This document shows, piece by piece, positions 1-5,049 of a stretch of DNA of 5,440 nucleotides (the first letter of the stretch is position 1; each line of letters begins with the position of its first letter). The notes under the pieces are model-generated. The model was given only the letters and a program-made list of their open reading frames with translations, ran no database searches and was not told the origin of the DNA. Both the position numbers and the translations under genes were made by a program. This stretch comes from Ekhidna sp. (GTDB lineage: Bacteria; Bacteroidota; Bacteroidia; Cytophagales; Cyclobacteriaceae), in assembly GCA_028821635.1 (NCBI GenBank), contig JAPPDO010000061.1:1-5440 (forward strand). Reading direction: 5' to 3'.

Positions 1-1
1 A

Positions 2-31
2 GGTGAAGTGGCAAAGGTTTTTGCAAGTTAA
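2..31 (+). CDS. Possible C-terminal tail of a gene entering from the left
   Basis: The first bases can be read as GEVAKVFAS followed by a TAA stop at 29-31. The residues look like an ordinary alpha-helical protein end. The stop overlaps the stop of the minus-strand gene in a shared TTAA, which is a common arrangement for convergent genes. Nine open codons are weak evidence and could occur by chance, so product and family cannot be named. Confidence 0.22.
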   Translation, partial: GEVAKVFAS

Positions 32-264
32 TCAGTTCCTTTCCCCTTTCTTCTTTTCTCTTTCCATTCTATATTATCTCTCCTCATGGTTATGATTGTT
101 TGAATGATTTTGATAATAACGTATATGAGGGACGTAAAAGTGAGCAACACCCCTCCCCACCCGGTAAGGAACTCAACGGAAAAAAATCCAATCAAAGCAA
201 CTAACAGCGTATCTGTATCTCTTAATGCGACAGTCATTTTCATTTGCTTAAACGCATTAACCAT
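28..264 (-). CDS. Small membrane protein, unknown function
   Basis: This encodes about 78 residues from the ATG at 262-264. Two hydrophobic stretches at about residues 19-33 and 37-59 are split by a short polar turn (E-F-L-T-G-W-G-G), so the protein may form a membrane hairpin or one long helix. The C-terminus is strongly basic (RRDNIEWKEKRRKGKG), which suggests a cytoplasmic tail. The frame is also open upstream to a TTG at 295-297, but that codon coincides with a good -33 promoter element and is an unlikely start. If transcription starts where the promoter predicts, the next ATG (241-243, MKMTVALRD) or the one at 235-237 may be the true start. Size and topology recall phage holins and small toxins, but no lysis or phage genes are nearby and I do not recognise the family. 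The plus-strand ORF opposite is a shadow. Confidence 0.55.
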   Translation of the reverse strand: MVNAFKQMKMTVALRDTDTLLVALIGFFSVEFLTGWGGVLLTFTSLIYVIIKIIQTIITMRRDNIEWKEKRRKGKGTD

Positions 265-267
265 ATT

Positions 268-297
268 CAAACTTAAAATTATTGAGCAATGATACAA
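268..297 (-). promoter_or_regulatory. Bacteroidota-type promoter for the small membrane protein
   Basis: On the minus strand, TTG (297-295) is followed by a 19-bp spacer and TAAGTTTG (275-268). This matches the Bacteroidota pattern of TTG/TTTG at -33 and TAnnTTTG at -7 exactly, with normal spacing. Long A-runs lie just upstream on this strand (the T-tracts at 301-353). The predicted start point is near 260-264, so the transcript would be nearly leaderless or translation would begin at an internal ATG. This is a motif match only. Confidence 0.42.
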
Positions 298-380
298 GGT
301 TTTTTTGATTATTGCAAATTTTTTTTTTTGAGTTTTTTTTATTTTATTTATCAGGCAGTGCTGAACAAACTAATAACGAT

Positions 381-423
381 TTAATCACAAAGGACACAAA
401 GCCACGGAGGGCACGGAGAAGAG
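381..423. repeat. Degenerate tandem CAC(A/G)(A/G)AGG units
   Basis: After TTAAT, four 8-9-bp units run head to tail: CACAAAGGA (386-394), CACAAAGC (395-402), CACGGAGGG (403-411) and CACGGAGAA (412-420). From memory, tracts of the form 'cacaaaggacacaaag...cacggag' are dispersed in intergenic DNA of many environmental bacteria, including Bacteroidota, and often lie near GxxExxY-protein genes. No such gene is present here, so this may be a solitary copy or a remnant. Confidence 0.5.
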
Positions 424-436
424 GCGTTGTTTGTGA

Positions 437-464
437 CCACTGCTTGTCTTGAACAGGATTTATT
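437..464 (+). repeat. Left copy of 28-bp direct repeat flanking the coiled-coil gene
   Basis: This copy matches 1123-1150 at 24 of 28 positions, and the four differences are all transitions. Its core is CTGCTTGT then TTGAA then GATTTATT. It runs on into 'tgatttttaggattac' (465-480), so the tract resembles the common dispersed 'gaacaggatttacaggatt' family as I remember it. Confidence 0.55.
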
Positions 465-566
465 TGATTTTTAGGATTACTGTGATAAAATAAATTGTCT
501 CATTCGTATTTAGTGGTAAAAACCAGATTAAGTATATTAGTGTAAATTGCATTAAATCATTACGTG

Positions 567-597
567 TTGCAGGCTTGCCACATAAGAGATGGTTTTG
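567..597 (+). promoter_or_regulatory. Weak promoter candidate for the coiled-coil gene
   Basis: TTG (567-569), a 20-bp spacer and TGGTTTTG (590-597) match TTG/TAnnTTTG with one mismatch in the -7 box. The predicted start near 603 leaves a leader of about 28 nt before the ATG at 631. In AT-rich DNA this could be chance. Confidence 0.25.
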
Positions 598-630
598 AGA
601 TAAAGGACTCACATAGCTAAAAATGGCATC

Positions 631-1059
631 ATGAATACTATAGAAATATTATCCCAACTTGAGAAGGTGAAGTTCACTACGGAACAAGCCCGAACGATTA
701 CTTCACTATTTGAGGAGCATCATGATCGGCTGGCCACGAAAGATGATATAAAAACAATACGAGAGGATTTAAAAAATACGGCTACTAGAGACGAATTAAA
801 AACACTGCGCGAAGATTTTAAAACACTGCGGGAGGATTTTATAATGATGCAGGAGAATTTTAAAAACACAGCTACTAAAGATGAATTAAAAACACTACGG
901 GAGGACTTTAAGATGATGCGGGAAGATTTTAAATACATGGTTACTAAAGATGAATTGAATGCCAGTATTGCCAAAGCCAAGTATGATTTAGTACGGTGGA
1001 TTGTGGGGGCGGTCATCGTTAATGGATTGATTGCTACACTTTTGAAATTCTTTGCTTAA
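631..1059 (+). CDS. DUF1640/CCDC90-like coiled-coil protein with C-terminal membrane anchor
   Basis: The 142-residue protein has three parts. Residues 1-34 form a small head (EKVKFTTEQARTITSLFEEH) of the kind found in bacterial DUF1640-like proteins. Residues 35-119 form a charged coiled-coil stalk. Residues about 121-140 (RWIVGAVIVNGLIATLLKFF) form one transmembrane helix, giving a tail-anchored protein. This head, neck, stalk and anchor layout is known for mitochondrial MCUR1/CCDC90B and their prokaryotic relatives, whose bacterial role is unknown. The stalk is modular: 9-residue blocks such as KNTATRDEL (48-56), KNTATKDEL (78-86) and KYMVTKDEL (101-109) are separated by one, three and two 7-residue blocks of type KTLREDF. 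The ATG at 631 is preferred because the nearby ATG at 623 hits a stop after three codons; no Shine-Dalgarno is seen. The gene stands alone, convergent with the S24 regulator and lying between two copies of a 28-bp repeat. The family call is by memory of its pattern. Confidence 0.85.
   Translation: MNTIEILSQLEKVKFTTEQARTITSLFEEHHDRLATKDDIKTIREDLKNTATRDELKTLREDFKTLREDFIMMQENFKNTATKDELKTLREDFKMMREDFKYMVTKDELNASIAKAKYDLVRWIVGAVIVNGLIATLLKFFA
733..957 (+). repeat. In-frame modular repeats (9+7n residues) inside the coiled-coil gene
   Basis: Blocks beginning A/V-T-K/R-D-(D/E)-(I/L) start at 733, 781, 871 and 940. The intervals are 48, 90 and 69 bp, that is 16, 30 and 23 residues, or 9 plus one, three and two heptads. 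The first 60 bp at 781 and 871 are identical at about 49 positions, so the duplication is still visible in the DNA. The array probably grows and shrinks by 21-bp units without breaking the frame. Confidence 0.75.
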
Positions 1060-1122
1060 ATGGTCGGTATAAATTTTCATGACCGGAGTATAGTTGTATA
1101 GTTTGTAACTTGGTCAGGAAGG

Positions 1123-1150
1123 CCGCTGCTTGTTTTGAATAAGATTTATT
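1123..1150 (+). repeat. Right copy of 28-bp direct repeat
   Basis: This is the partner of 437-464 (24 of 28 identical), in the same orientation. Its last bases contain the TAA stop (1146-1148) of the minus-strand S24 regulator, so the repeat reaches into the end of that gene. No target-site duplication or transposase is visible. Confidence 0.5.
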
Positions 1151-1835
1151 CTATATAGTCCGGAAAAGCTGCCGAGATGTATGCTTTAGATTCCCAAAGC
1201 TCCATTACCTCTTCAGGTTTAATTTCATACGCATCGTAAGACTTGTTGTCAGAGACCAAAAGTAACTTGTTCTGCTTATCCGGGTGATTACATACTCTTT
1301 TGTAGACGATACCTTCCGACTTTGTGACCAATACGTAAGTCTTTCCATGTTTTATATCATCCCATCTTTCCAAATAGCTCCCGATAATAATGTCTCCGGA
1401 TACAATCGGCAGCATGGAGTCACCCGAAATTTCAAAGGCCCGATAAGTCTTACTTTTAGGGAGAAAGGGAAGGTGAAATCTTGGTAAATCTGTCAAATAC
1501 TCCGGATCTGCAAAACCATTTGTATAACCCGCCGCCGCTTTAGCCGGCACTAATTGAATATGTTCGTTCTCGGCAGGATCAACGGTTACCGTGAGTATCC
1601 TGATATTATCCTTCGGAGGACGATTTTCTGCGGTCAAATCTTCATGAATCAACTCATCGATGGATACTTTAAATAATTCCGCCATTTTAGACAGCGTCGT
1701 TAGCCGGGGGTCTGCCCTTCCTTCCTCATAAGCACCTACTGAAGGCCTATTGATTCCCAGCCGCTTAGCAAAAGTTTCTTGCGTAAATCCATTCTTCTTT
1801 CTGAGAAACTTTATGTTGTTGGGAATGAACGTCAC
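1146..1835 (-). CDS. LexA-like XRE/S24 family transcriptional regulator
   Basis: The 229-residue protein has two domains. Residues about 7-63 are an XRE/Cro-type helix-turn-helix (IKFLRKKNGFTQETFAKRLG, then NRPSVGAYEEGRADP). Residues about 95-225 are a peptidase S24 fold. Ser140 in the GDSM motif and Lys179 in GIVYKR form the expected Ser/Lys dyad, and an Ala102-Gly103 pair in AKAAAGYTNG is placed like the LexA cleavage site. The spacings (38 and 39 residues) are close to those of LexA. The protein therefore probably represses genes until self-cleavage inactivates it, though whether the trigger is RecA is not shown. This architecture is common in Bacteroidota regulators and in prophage repressors; no prophage genes are seen here. 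The start is GTG at 1833-1835, because an in-frame stop lies two codons upstream and the helix-turn-helix begins at once. It lies 80 bp downstream of the lipoprotein gene. The plus-strand ORF at 1284-1487 is a shadow. Confidence 0.9.
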   Translation of the reverse strand: MTFIPNNIKFLRKKNGFTQETFAKRLGINRPSVGAYEEGRADPRLTTLSKMAELFKVSIDELIHEDLTAENRPPKDNIRILTVTVDPAENEHIQLVPAKAAAGYTNGFADPEYLTDLPRFHLPFLPKSKTYRAFEISGDSMLPIVSGDIIIGSYLERWDDIKHGKTYVLVTKSEGIVYKRVCNHPDKQNKLLLVSDNKSYDAYEIKPEEVMELWESKAYISAAFPDYIE

Positions 1836-1915
1836 GATTCAAAAATTAAAAGTGAAAAGATACGGTTTGGTAGAATGATTGAGCACATATCCGGCGTATT
1901 TTTCATTTTAAAGGG

Positions 1916-2734
1916 TTAGAACTGTCCGCTATCGTTCTCAACAGGTTCCTCTTGAACCCCCTCTTGAGTCAGTTCCAGTAAGTTCTCTTCTTCCCCGTTA
2001 GCAGGTTCCTTATTTACTGATTTTTGGTCTTTTTTCCTAAAAAGCCGCTTAAAAAATGGTATTTTTTTAGTAAGACTATCGGGAACTGCCGCAGATAGGC
2101 TGTCACTTACTACCTCTTCCGATTCAGGTGGAGGCCGGTGGTCAATCAAGCGATTAGCAAAATATTTATTGTAATATGCTTGTTCTACGTTAAAAATATC
2201 TGAAGGATCATATCTGTGTAGATACCGAATCTCCTCTTTCTGAGGCACATTATCCTGTGCATTGGCTGCCATAGTGAGGTCTATTGCTGCCGAATCTAAT
2301 GCCACAAGATTGACTGTGTCAGACTGAAGCGAGTCCGTTTCAAATTCCGAAGCATCAAAATCATTGGATAGCAGTTCCGGTGTTAAAACGTTTTCCATTG
2401 GTGCAGTTCGCATTCTGTGCTTTTTCACAGGATAAAATACAGGTTTTATAATTCCGTACTTATTTCTTCCGGAGACTCTCCAAGGCACGATATAATCCCG
2501 TGCATGGGCATAATAATCTGTGGTGGGTTGTTTTATGGTTTCTGTTGAATCATCGGATTGCTGTTGCAGAAGGTACTGGGAACGGGTTAATTCATCTAAC
2601 TGCCAGACATAGGAGAAGTAAGCATTCCTGGTAGAATCGTCTAGTATGTACGTACTCTGAAATGCAGGGCATATCACTTTATCCTGACAAGAGATCAAAG
2701 TGATGATGCATAGAAATACCGTGAATCTCCTCAT
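1916..2734 (-). CDS. Uncharacterised lipoprotein with disordered C-terminus
   Basis: The 272-residue protein begins with a short type II signal peptide, MRRFTVFLCIITLISC. The lipobox is LISC with Cys16 as the lipidated residue, so the mature protein is probably anchored in the outer membrane facing the periplasm or surface. The region just after it (CPAFQSTYILDDSTRNAYFSY, residues 22-42) and NKYGIIKPVFYP followed by KKHRMRTAPM (91-113) look like the conserved parts, and resemble unnamed Cytophagales proteins I recall. From about residue 200 the chain is low in complexity: acidic Ser/Glu/Pro stretches around a basic patch (KKIPFFKRLFRKK, 223-235), probably unstructured. No enzymatic motif is visible. 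The start is the ATG at 2732-2734, with no Shine-Dalgarno. It sits 94 bp downstream of the hydrolase gene and has its own promoter-like palindrome, so it may be transcribed separately. Confidence 0.8.
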   Translation of the reverse strand: MRRFTVFLCIITLISCQDKVICPAFQSTYILDDSTRNAYFSYVWQLDELTRSQYLLQQQSDDSTETIKQPTTDYYAHARDYIVPWRVSGRNKYGIIKPVFYPVKKHRMRTAPMENVLTPELLSNDFDASEFETDSLQSDTVNLVALDSAAIDLTMAANAQDNVPQKEEIRYLHRYDPSDIFNVEQAYYNKYFANRLIDHRPPPESEEVVSDSLSAAVPDSLTKKIPFFKRLFRKKDQKSVNKEPANGEEENLLELTQEGVQEEPVENDSGQF

Positions 2735-2765
2735 AGAGGTTAGTAGTAGTAAGTGTAATTTGAAC

Positions 2766-2797
2766 CAAAAATAGGTCTATTTTTTAATATGTCTATT
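2766..2797 (-). promoter_or_regulatory. Candidate promoter with two operator-like palindromes before the lipoprotein gene
   Basis: On the minus strand TATTTTTG (2773-2766) exactly matches the Bacteroidota -7 motif TAnnTTTG; no TTG is found at the usual -33 distance. Overlapping it is a perfect 8-bp inverted repeat with a 2-bp centre, AAAAATAG-GT-CTATTTTT (2767-2784). A second copy, AATATGTCTATT (2786-2797), differs by one base from AATAGGTCTATT (2770-2781), and the centres are 16 bp apart. Paired sites over a -7 box suggest repressor binding. As a terminator it would be weak: the stem is AT-rich and no U-run follows on the minus strand. Confidence 0.35.
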
Positions 2798-2828
2798 TAA
2801 TAAAGATAAAATTGAGTTTTTGGCAGAT

Positions 2829-3539
2829 TTATCCGGAAGAGAGGCTATTATAGACTTGTGTATATATATGATCAACCCACATGCCGTACATCTTACCGGA
2901 GGGGTGAAGACCGTCGGCAGCCGTCAGTTCCGGGCTGTTGCCCGCTTTGCGTGAAATAGGAGTGATATTCATAAAAGAAACCTCCCTTAATGTTGCAATT
3001 TTTTGTGCAATCGCATTGTAGCGATCCAACTCATATTTTACTCTCTCTGCATTCAGGTCCTTTTTCCGTACAAAAGGTGTAACCCCATAGTCAGGTATGG
3101 AGACTACAAAAACATGGTGGTTGTTACCTCCGGCAAAACCAATTGCCTGGTCTAATAGTGCTTTAAATTCTGCCTCAAACTGCTTTTCGCTGTATCCTCT
3201 ATACTGATTATTAACTCCTACGAGGAGACTAACCAAATCATAAGGACCTCTGATGTTAGACTTTTCTATTTCAGACATTAACTCATCCGTAGTCCACCCT
3301 GTTGCTGCCATAATCGTTGGCTTCAAACGAATTGAATCCTTCAACAGACGGTCAGATAACTGCATCGGCCATCTTTCATTTTCTGATACGGCTTCACCGA
3401 TAGTGTAGGAATCACCCAAGGCTAAGAAGGTATATTTTTGATAAGTGTCCAATTCGTGCCTCTTTTCGATTGAATTTGAAAATAACATAAGTACTACAAG
3501 GAAGAAAAATGGTTGCACATTTATGTTTGCACAAAACAA
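2829..3539 (-). CDS. SGNH/GDSL-family hydrolase (esterase/lipase-like), exported or membrane-anchored
   Basis: All four SGNH blocks are present. The nucleophile Ser44 is in LALGDSYTIGE (block I), Gly81 in AATGWTTDEL (block II), Asn110 in LLVGVNNQYRGYS (block III), and Asp209/His212 in AADGLHPSGKMY (block V). Such enzymes hydrolyse esters of lipids, acetylated sugars or acyl groups; the substrate cannot be told from sequence. A hydrophobic segment (PFFFLVVLMLF, residues 10-20) precedes the domain, which fits a signal peptide or N-terminal anchor without a lipobox cysteine. The start is uncertain. No ATG exists upstream of the segment, so TTG at 3537-3539 (used here) or GTG at 3516-3518 would keep the signal, while the first ATG (3486-3488) would remove most of it. 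The gene follows MmcQ/YjbR by 42 bp and is probably co-transcribed with it. The plus-strand ORF at 3445-3651 is a shadow. Confidence 0.9.
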   Translation of the reverse strand: MFCANINVQPFFFLVVLMLFSNSIEKRHELDTYQKYTFLALGDSYTIGEAVSENERWPMQLSDRLLKDSIRLKPTIMAATGWTTDELMSEIEKSNIRGPYDLVSLLVGVNNQYRGYSEKQFEAEFKALLDQAIGFAGGNNHHVFVVSIPDYGVTPFVRKKDLNAERVKYELDRYNAIAQKIATLREVSFMNITPISRKAGNSPELTAADGLHPSGKMYGMWVDHIYTQVYNSLSSG

Positions 3540-3581
3540 AAAAATAAAATGCTTCTTATTTAATTTTAAAAATAACGTTGA

Positions 3582-3947
3582 TCACACTCCAGAGAATTTT
3601 GAAAGTTCCTCTTTCACTTTCTTAGGCAGTTTACTTACGACTAATTCATAGCTGTGGTTAATCAGATGTTTTATCTTCTTATCGGGAACGTGACCGTTAG
3701 TGTCCACTGAATTCCACAGTTTTTTGTTCATATGATAGCCGGGGCGTATAGCGCCTTCATACTCTTCTCTGAGTTGAATAGCATATTTTGGCTCACACTT
3801 TAAGTTAATATAATCGAACGTGTCAATTCCGGTAAGTGCAAAAATCTTGTCCATCACTTTCAAGACCAATACATCCGGGCCAAAAGGAGCTTCTTCGGAG
3901 GTGCCGGGTTTAGCAAGACAATAATCTCTGAATTCTTCGATATTCAT
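3582..3947 (-). CDS. MmcQ/YjbR family protein (CyaY-like fold)
   Basis: At 121 residues it has the usual family length and the recognisable sequence marks: KPGTSEEAPFGPDVLVLKV (13-31), KIFALTG (34-40), a NLKC segment followed by a Leu-Arg-Glu motif (48-61), IRPGYHMNKKLWNSV (67-81), and a helical end LINHSYELVVSKLPKK (95-110). Members have a CyaY/frataxin-like fold and are annotated as putative DNA-binding proteins, but no cellular role is firmly established. The start is the ATG at 3945-3947, and the N-terminus MNIEEFRDYC is typical. A TCATTTTG box lies 5 nt upstream of the start codon, a poor promoter match. It appears to be the first gene of the minus-strand run and is divergent from the TonB receptor gene. 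Confidence 0.92.
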   Translation of the reverse strand: MNIEEFRDYCLAKPGTSEEAPFGPDVLVLKVMDKIFALTGIDTFDYINLKCEPKYAIQLREEYEGAIRPGYHMNKKLWNSVDTNGHVPDKKIKHLINHSYELVVSKLPKKVKEELSKFSGV

Positions 3948-4287
3948 GATTACAAAATGAAAGAGGCTTTAGTACAAAGGAGTTTAATTTTACCGTTAAA
4001 TGTAATTCCCATTACTAGTGTATGAAATAAAAAGACTAATGAAGCTGTACCTCATCTACTAAATTCAAATTTTCTCCGGAGTATTGCGGTGACATTACAC
4101 CCACACAGAAGCATAGCCCTCAATTGTATTTTACCAAATCAGAAACGCTCATTAATGTGATAGATTTAGTATTCCTTGTTCACAAATTATATTCATGCTA
4201 AAATAATATATAGCGTACTTTGTCTGGCACTACTCGTATGCCATTAGAATAATTTACTAAAAATTAAGTTTTCATAAAAAAGTATAG
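3948..4287. other. Divergent intergenic region between MmcQ/YjbR and the TonB receptor
   Basis: This 340-bp AT-rich spacer must hold the promoters of both flanking genes. Visible symmetric elements are CTCCGGAG (4074-4081), GGTG-ACATTA-CACC (4088-4101) and TGGCA-N9-TGCCA (4225-4243). TAAGTTTT (4265-4272) is a one-mismatch -7 box just ahead of the receptor ATG, without a good -33. No open frame, tRNA, cobalamin or TPP riboswitch signature, or Fur-like box was found. Confidence 0.5.
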
Positions 4288-5049
4288 ATGAAGCTAAAAT
4301 TCTTGACGTTTATTCTGCTATCATTAAATGGCTCATTATTCGCTCAAACATTTTCAGGAAAAATAGTTGACGAACACCAAAAACCCATACAAGAAGCCAA
4401 TATTCTCAATCAAAGAACAGACCAACATGCACATTCTAATGAGCTAGGCGAACTCACTTTGGAAGATTGTTCTATTGGAGACACTTTACAGATTTCCAAT
4501 ATTGGCTATCAAACTAAGCTGATTCCGATAGAAAATTTAAAGAAATTTTTGACTATTGTTCTGGATGAAGAAGTCATCTCTTTGGAAGAGGTAATCATCT
4601 CACCCACAATAAATGCACTACATATCATTACAGAAATAGATATTGGGACTAATCCGGTAAACTCATCACAAGATATTTTGCGAAGGGTGCCGGGTCTCTT
4701 TATAGGACAGCATGCTGGTGGAGGAAAAGCTGAGCAAATATTTTTACGCGGTTTTGATATTGACCATGGCACTGATATAAATATTACTGTTGATGGACTA
4801 CCTGTCAATATGGTATCCCACGCTCATGGACAAGGATATGCTGATTTGCATTTTGTAATTCCGGAGACGGTCGAAAAAATAGACTTTGGAAAAGGGGCTT
4901 ATTATCAAGACAAAGGCAACTTCACTACGGCAGGATATGTAGATTTTACAACCAAAGAACAACTGGATAACAGTTCAGTAAAGTTGGAGACAGGGCAATT
5001 TGATACTTATCAGGCTGCTGGGAATGTTCGATTTAGTAGGAAGCGATAA
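4288..5049 (+). CDS. TonB-dependent outer-membrane receptor, N-terminal part before a frameshift
   Basis: Residues 1-19 are a signal peptide (MKLKFLTFILLSLNGSLFA, cleavage before QTF). Residues 22-93 are a carboxypeptidase-D regulatory-like beta domain (GKIVDEHQKPIQEANI ... LQISNIGYQTKLIPI). Residues 98-106 (SLEEVIISP) correspond to the linker seen in Bacteroidota receptors. Residues about 118-222 are the plug, with DILRRVPGLFI, FLRGFDIDHGTDINITVDGL and VSHAHGQGYADLHF. The barrel begins near 228. The frame ends at TAA 5047-5049 after 253 residues, far short of a full receptor of roughly 700 residues or more, and the barrel continues in the next frame. The full protein would import a substrate across the outer membrane using TonB/ExbBD energy. 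The histidine-rich plug motif belongs to a subtype I recognise, but the substrate is unknown. No SusD gene is in view. The minus-strand ORF at 4509-4808 is a shadow. Confidence 0.88.
   Translation: MKLKFLTFILLSLNGSLFAQTFSGKIVDEHQKPIQEANILNQRTDQHAHSNELGELTLEDCSIGDTLQISNIGYQTKLIPIENLKKFLTIVLDEEVISLEEVIISPTINALHIITEIDIGTNPVNSSQDILRRVPGLFIGQHAGGGKAEQIFLRGFDIDHGTDINITVDGLPVNMVSHAHGQGYADLHFVIPETVEKIDFGKGAYYQDKGNFTTAGYVDFTTKEQLDNSSVKLETGQFDTYQAAGNVRFSRKR

Larger units (their letters stand above)
298..630. other. Intergenic spacer with dispersed-repeat-like tracts
   Basis: This 333-bp spacer separates the divergent small membrane gene and coiled-coil gene. It holds T-rich tracts (301-353), a run of degenerate CACAAAGG units (381-423), an 'aggatt' type tract with one copy of a 28-bp repeat (437-480), and a weak promoter before the coiled-coil gene. 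I found no protein-coding frame, tRNA or strong hairpin terminator. Confidence 0.6.

Noticed and set aside
104..292. Plus-strand ORF of 62 residues
   Set aside because: It lies opposite the small membrane protein gene, has no convincing protein features and is best explained as a shadow.
28..297. Calling the small membrane protein a phage holin
   Set aside because: Size and hydrophobicity fit, but no endolysin, tail or other phage gene is adjacent and the sequence is not recognised as a holin family.
720..1016. Minus-strand ORF with Ser-rich repeats
   Set aside because: It is the antisense of the repetitive coiled-coil gene; its repeats simply mirror the sense-strand modules.
1060..1145. 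Bidirectional terminator between the convergent coiled-coil and regulator genes
   Set aside because: Only 4-bp arms (GGTC/GACC or CGGT/ACCG) can be paired, without a following T-run, so no terminator is called.
1840..1848. TAATTTTTG as a promoter box for the S24 regulator
   Set aside because: The spacing between TA and TTTG is one base too long, it lies only 4 nt from the GTG, and no -33 element is seen.
4225..4243. Possible sigma-54 promoter (TGGCAC ... TGC)
   Set aside because: The GG and GC elements are two bases too far apart for a -24/-12 promoter, and the TTGC half is not matched.
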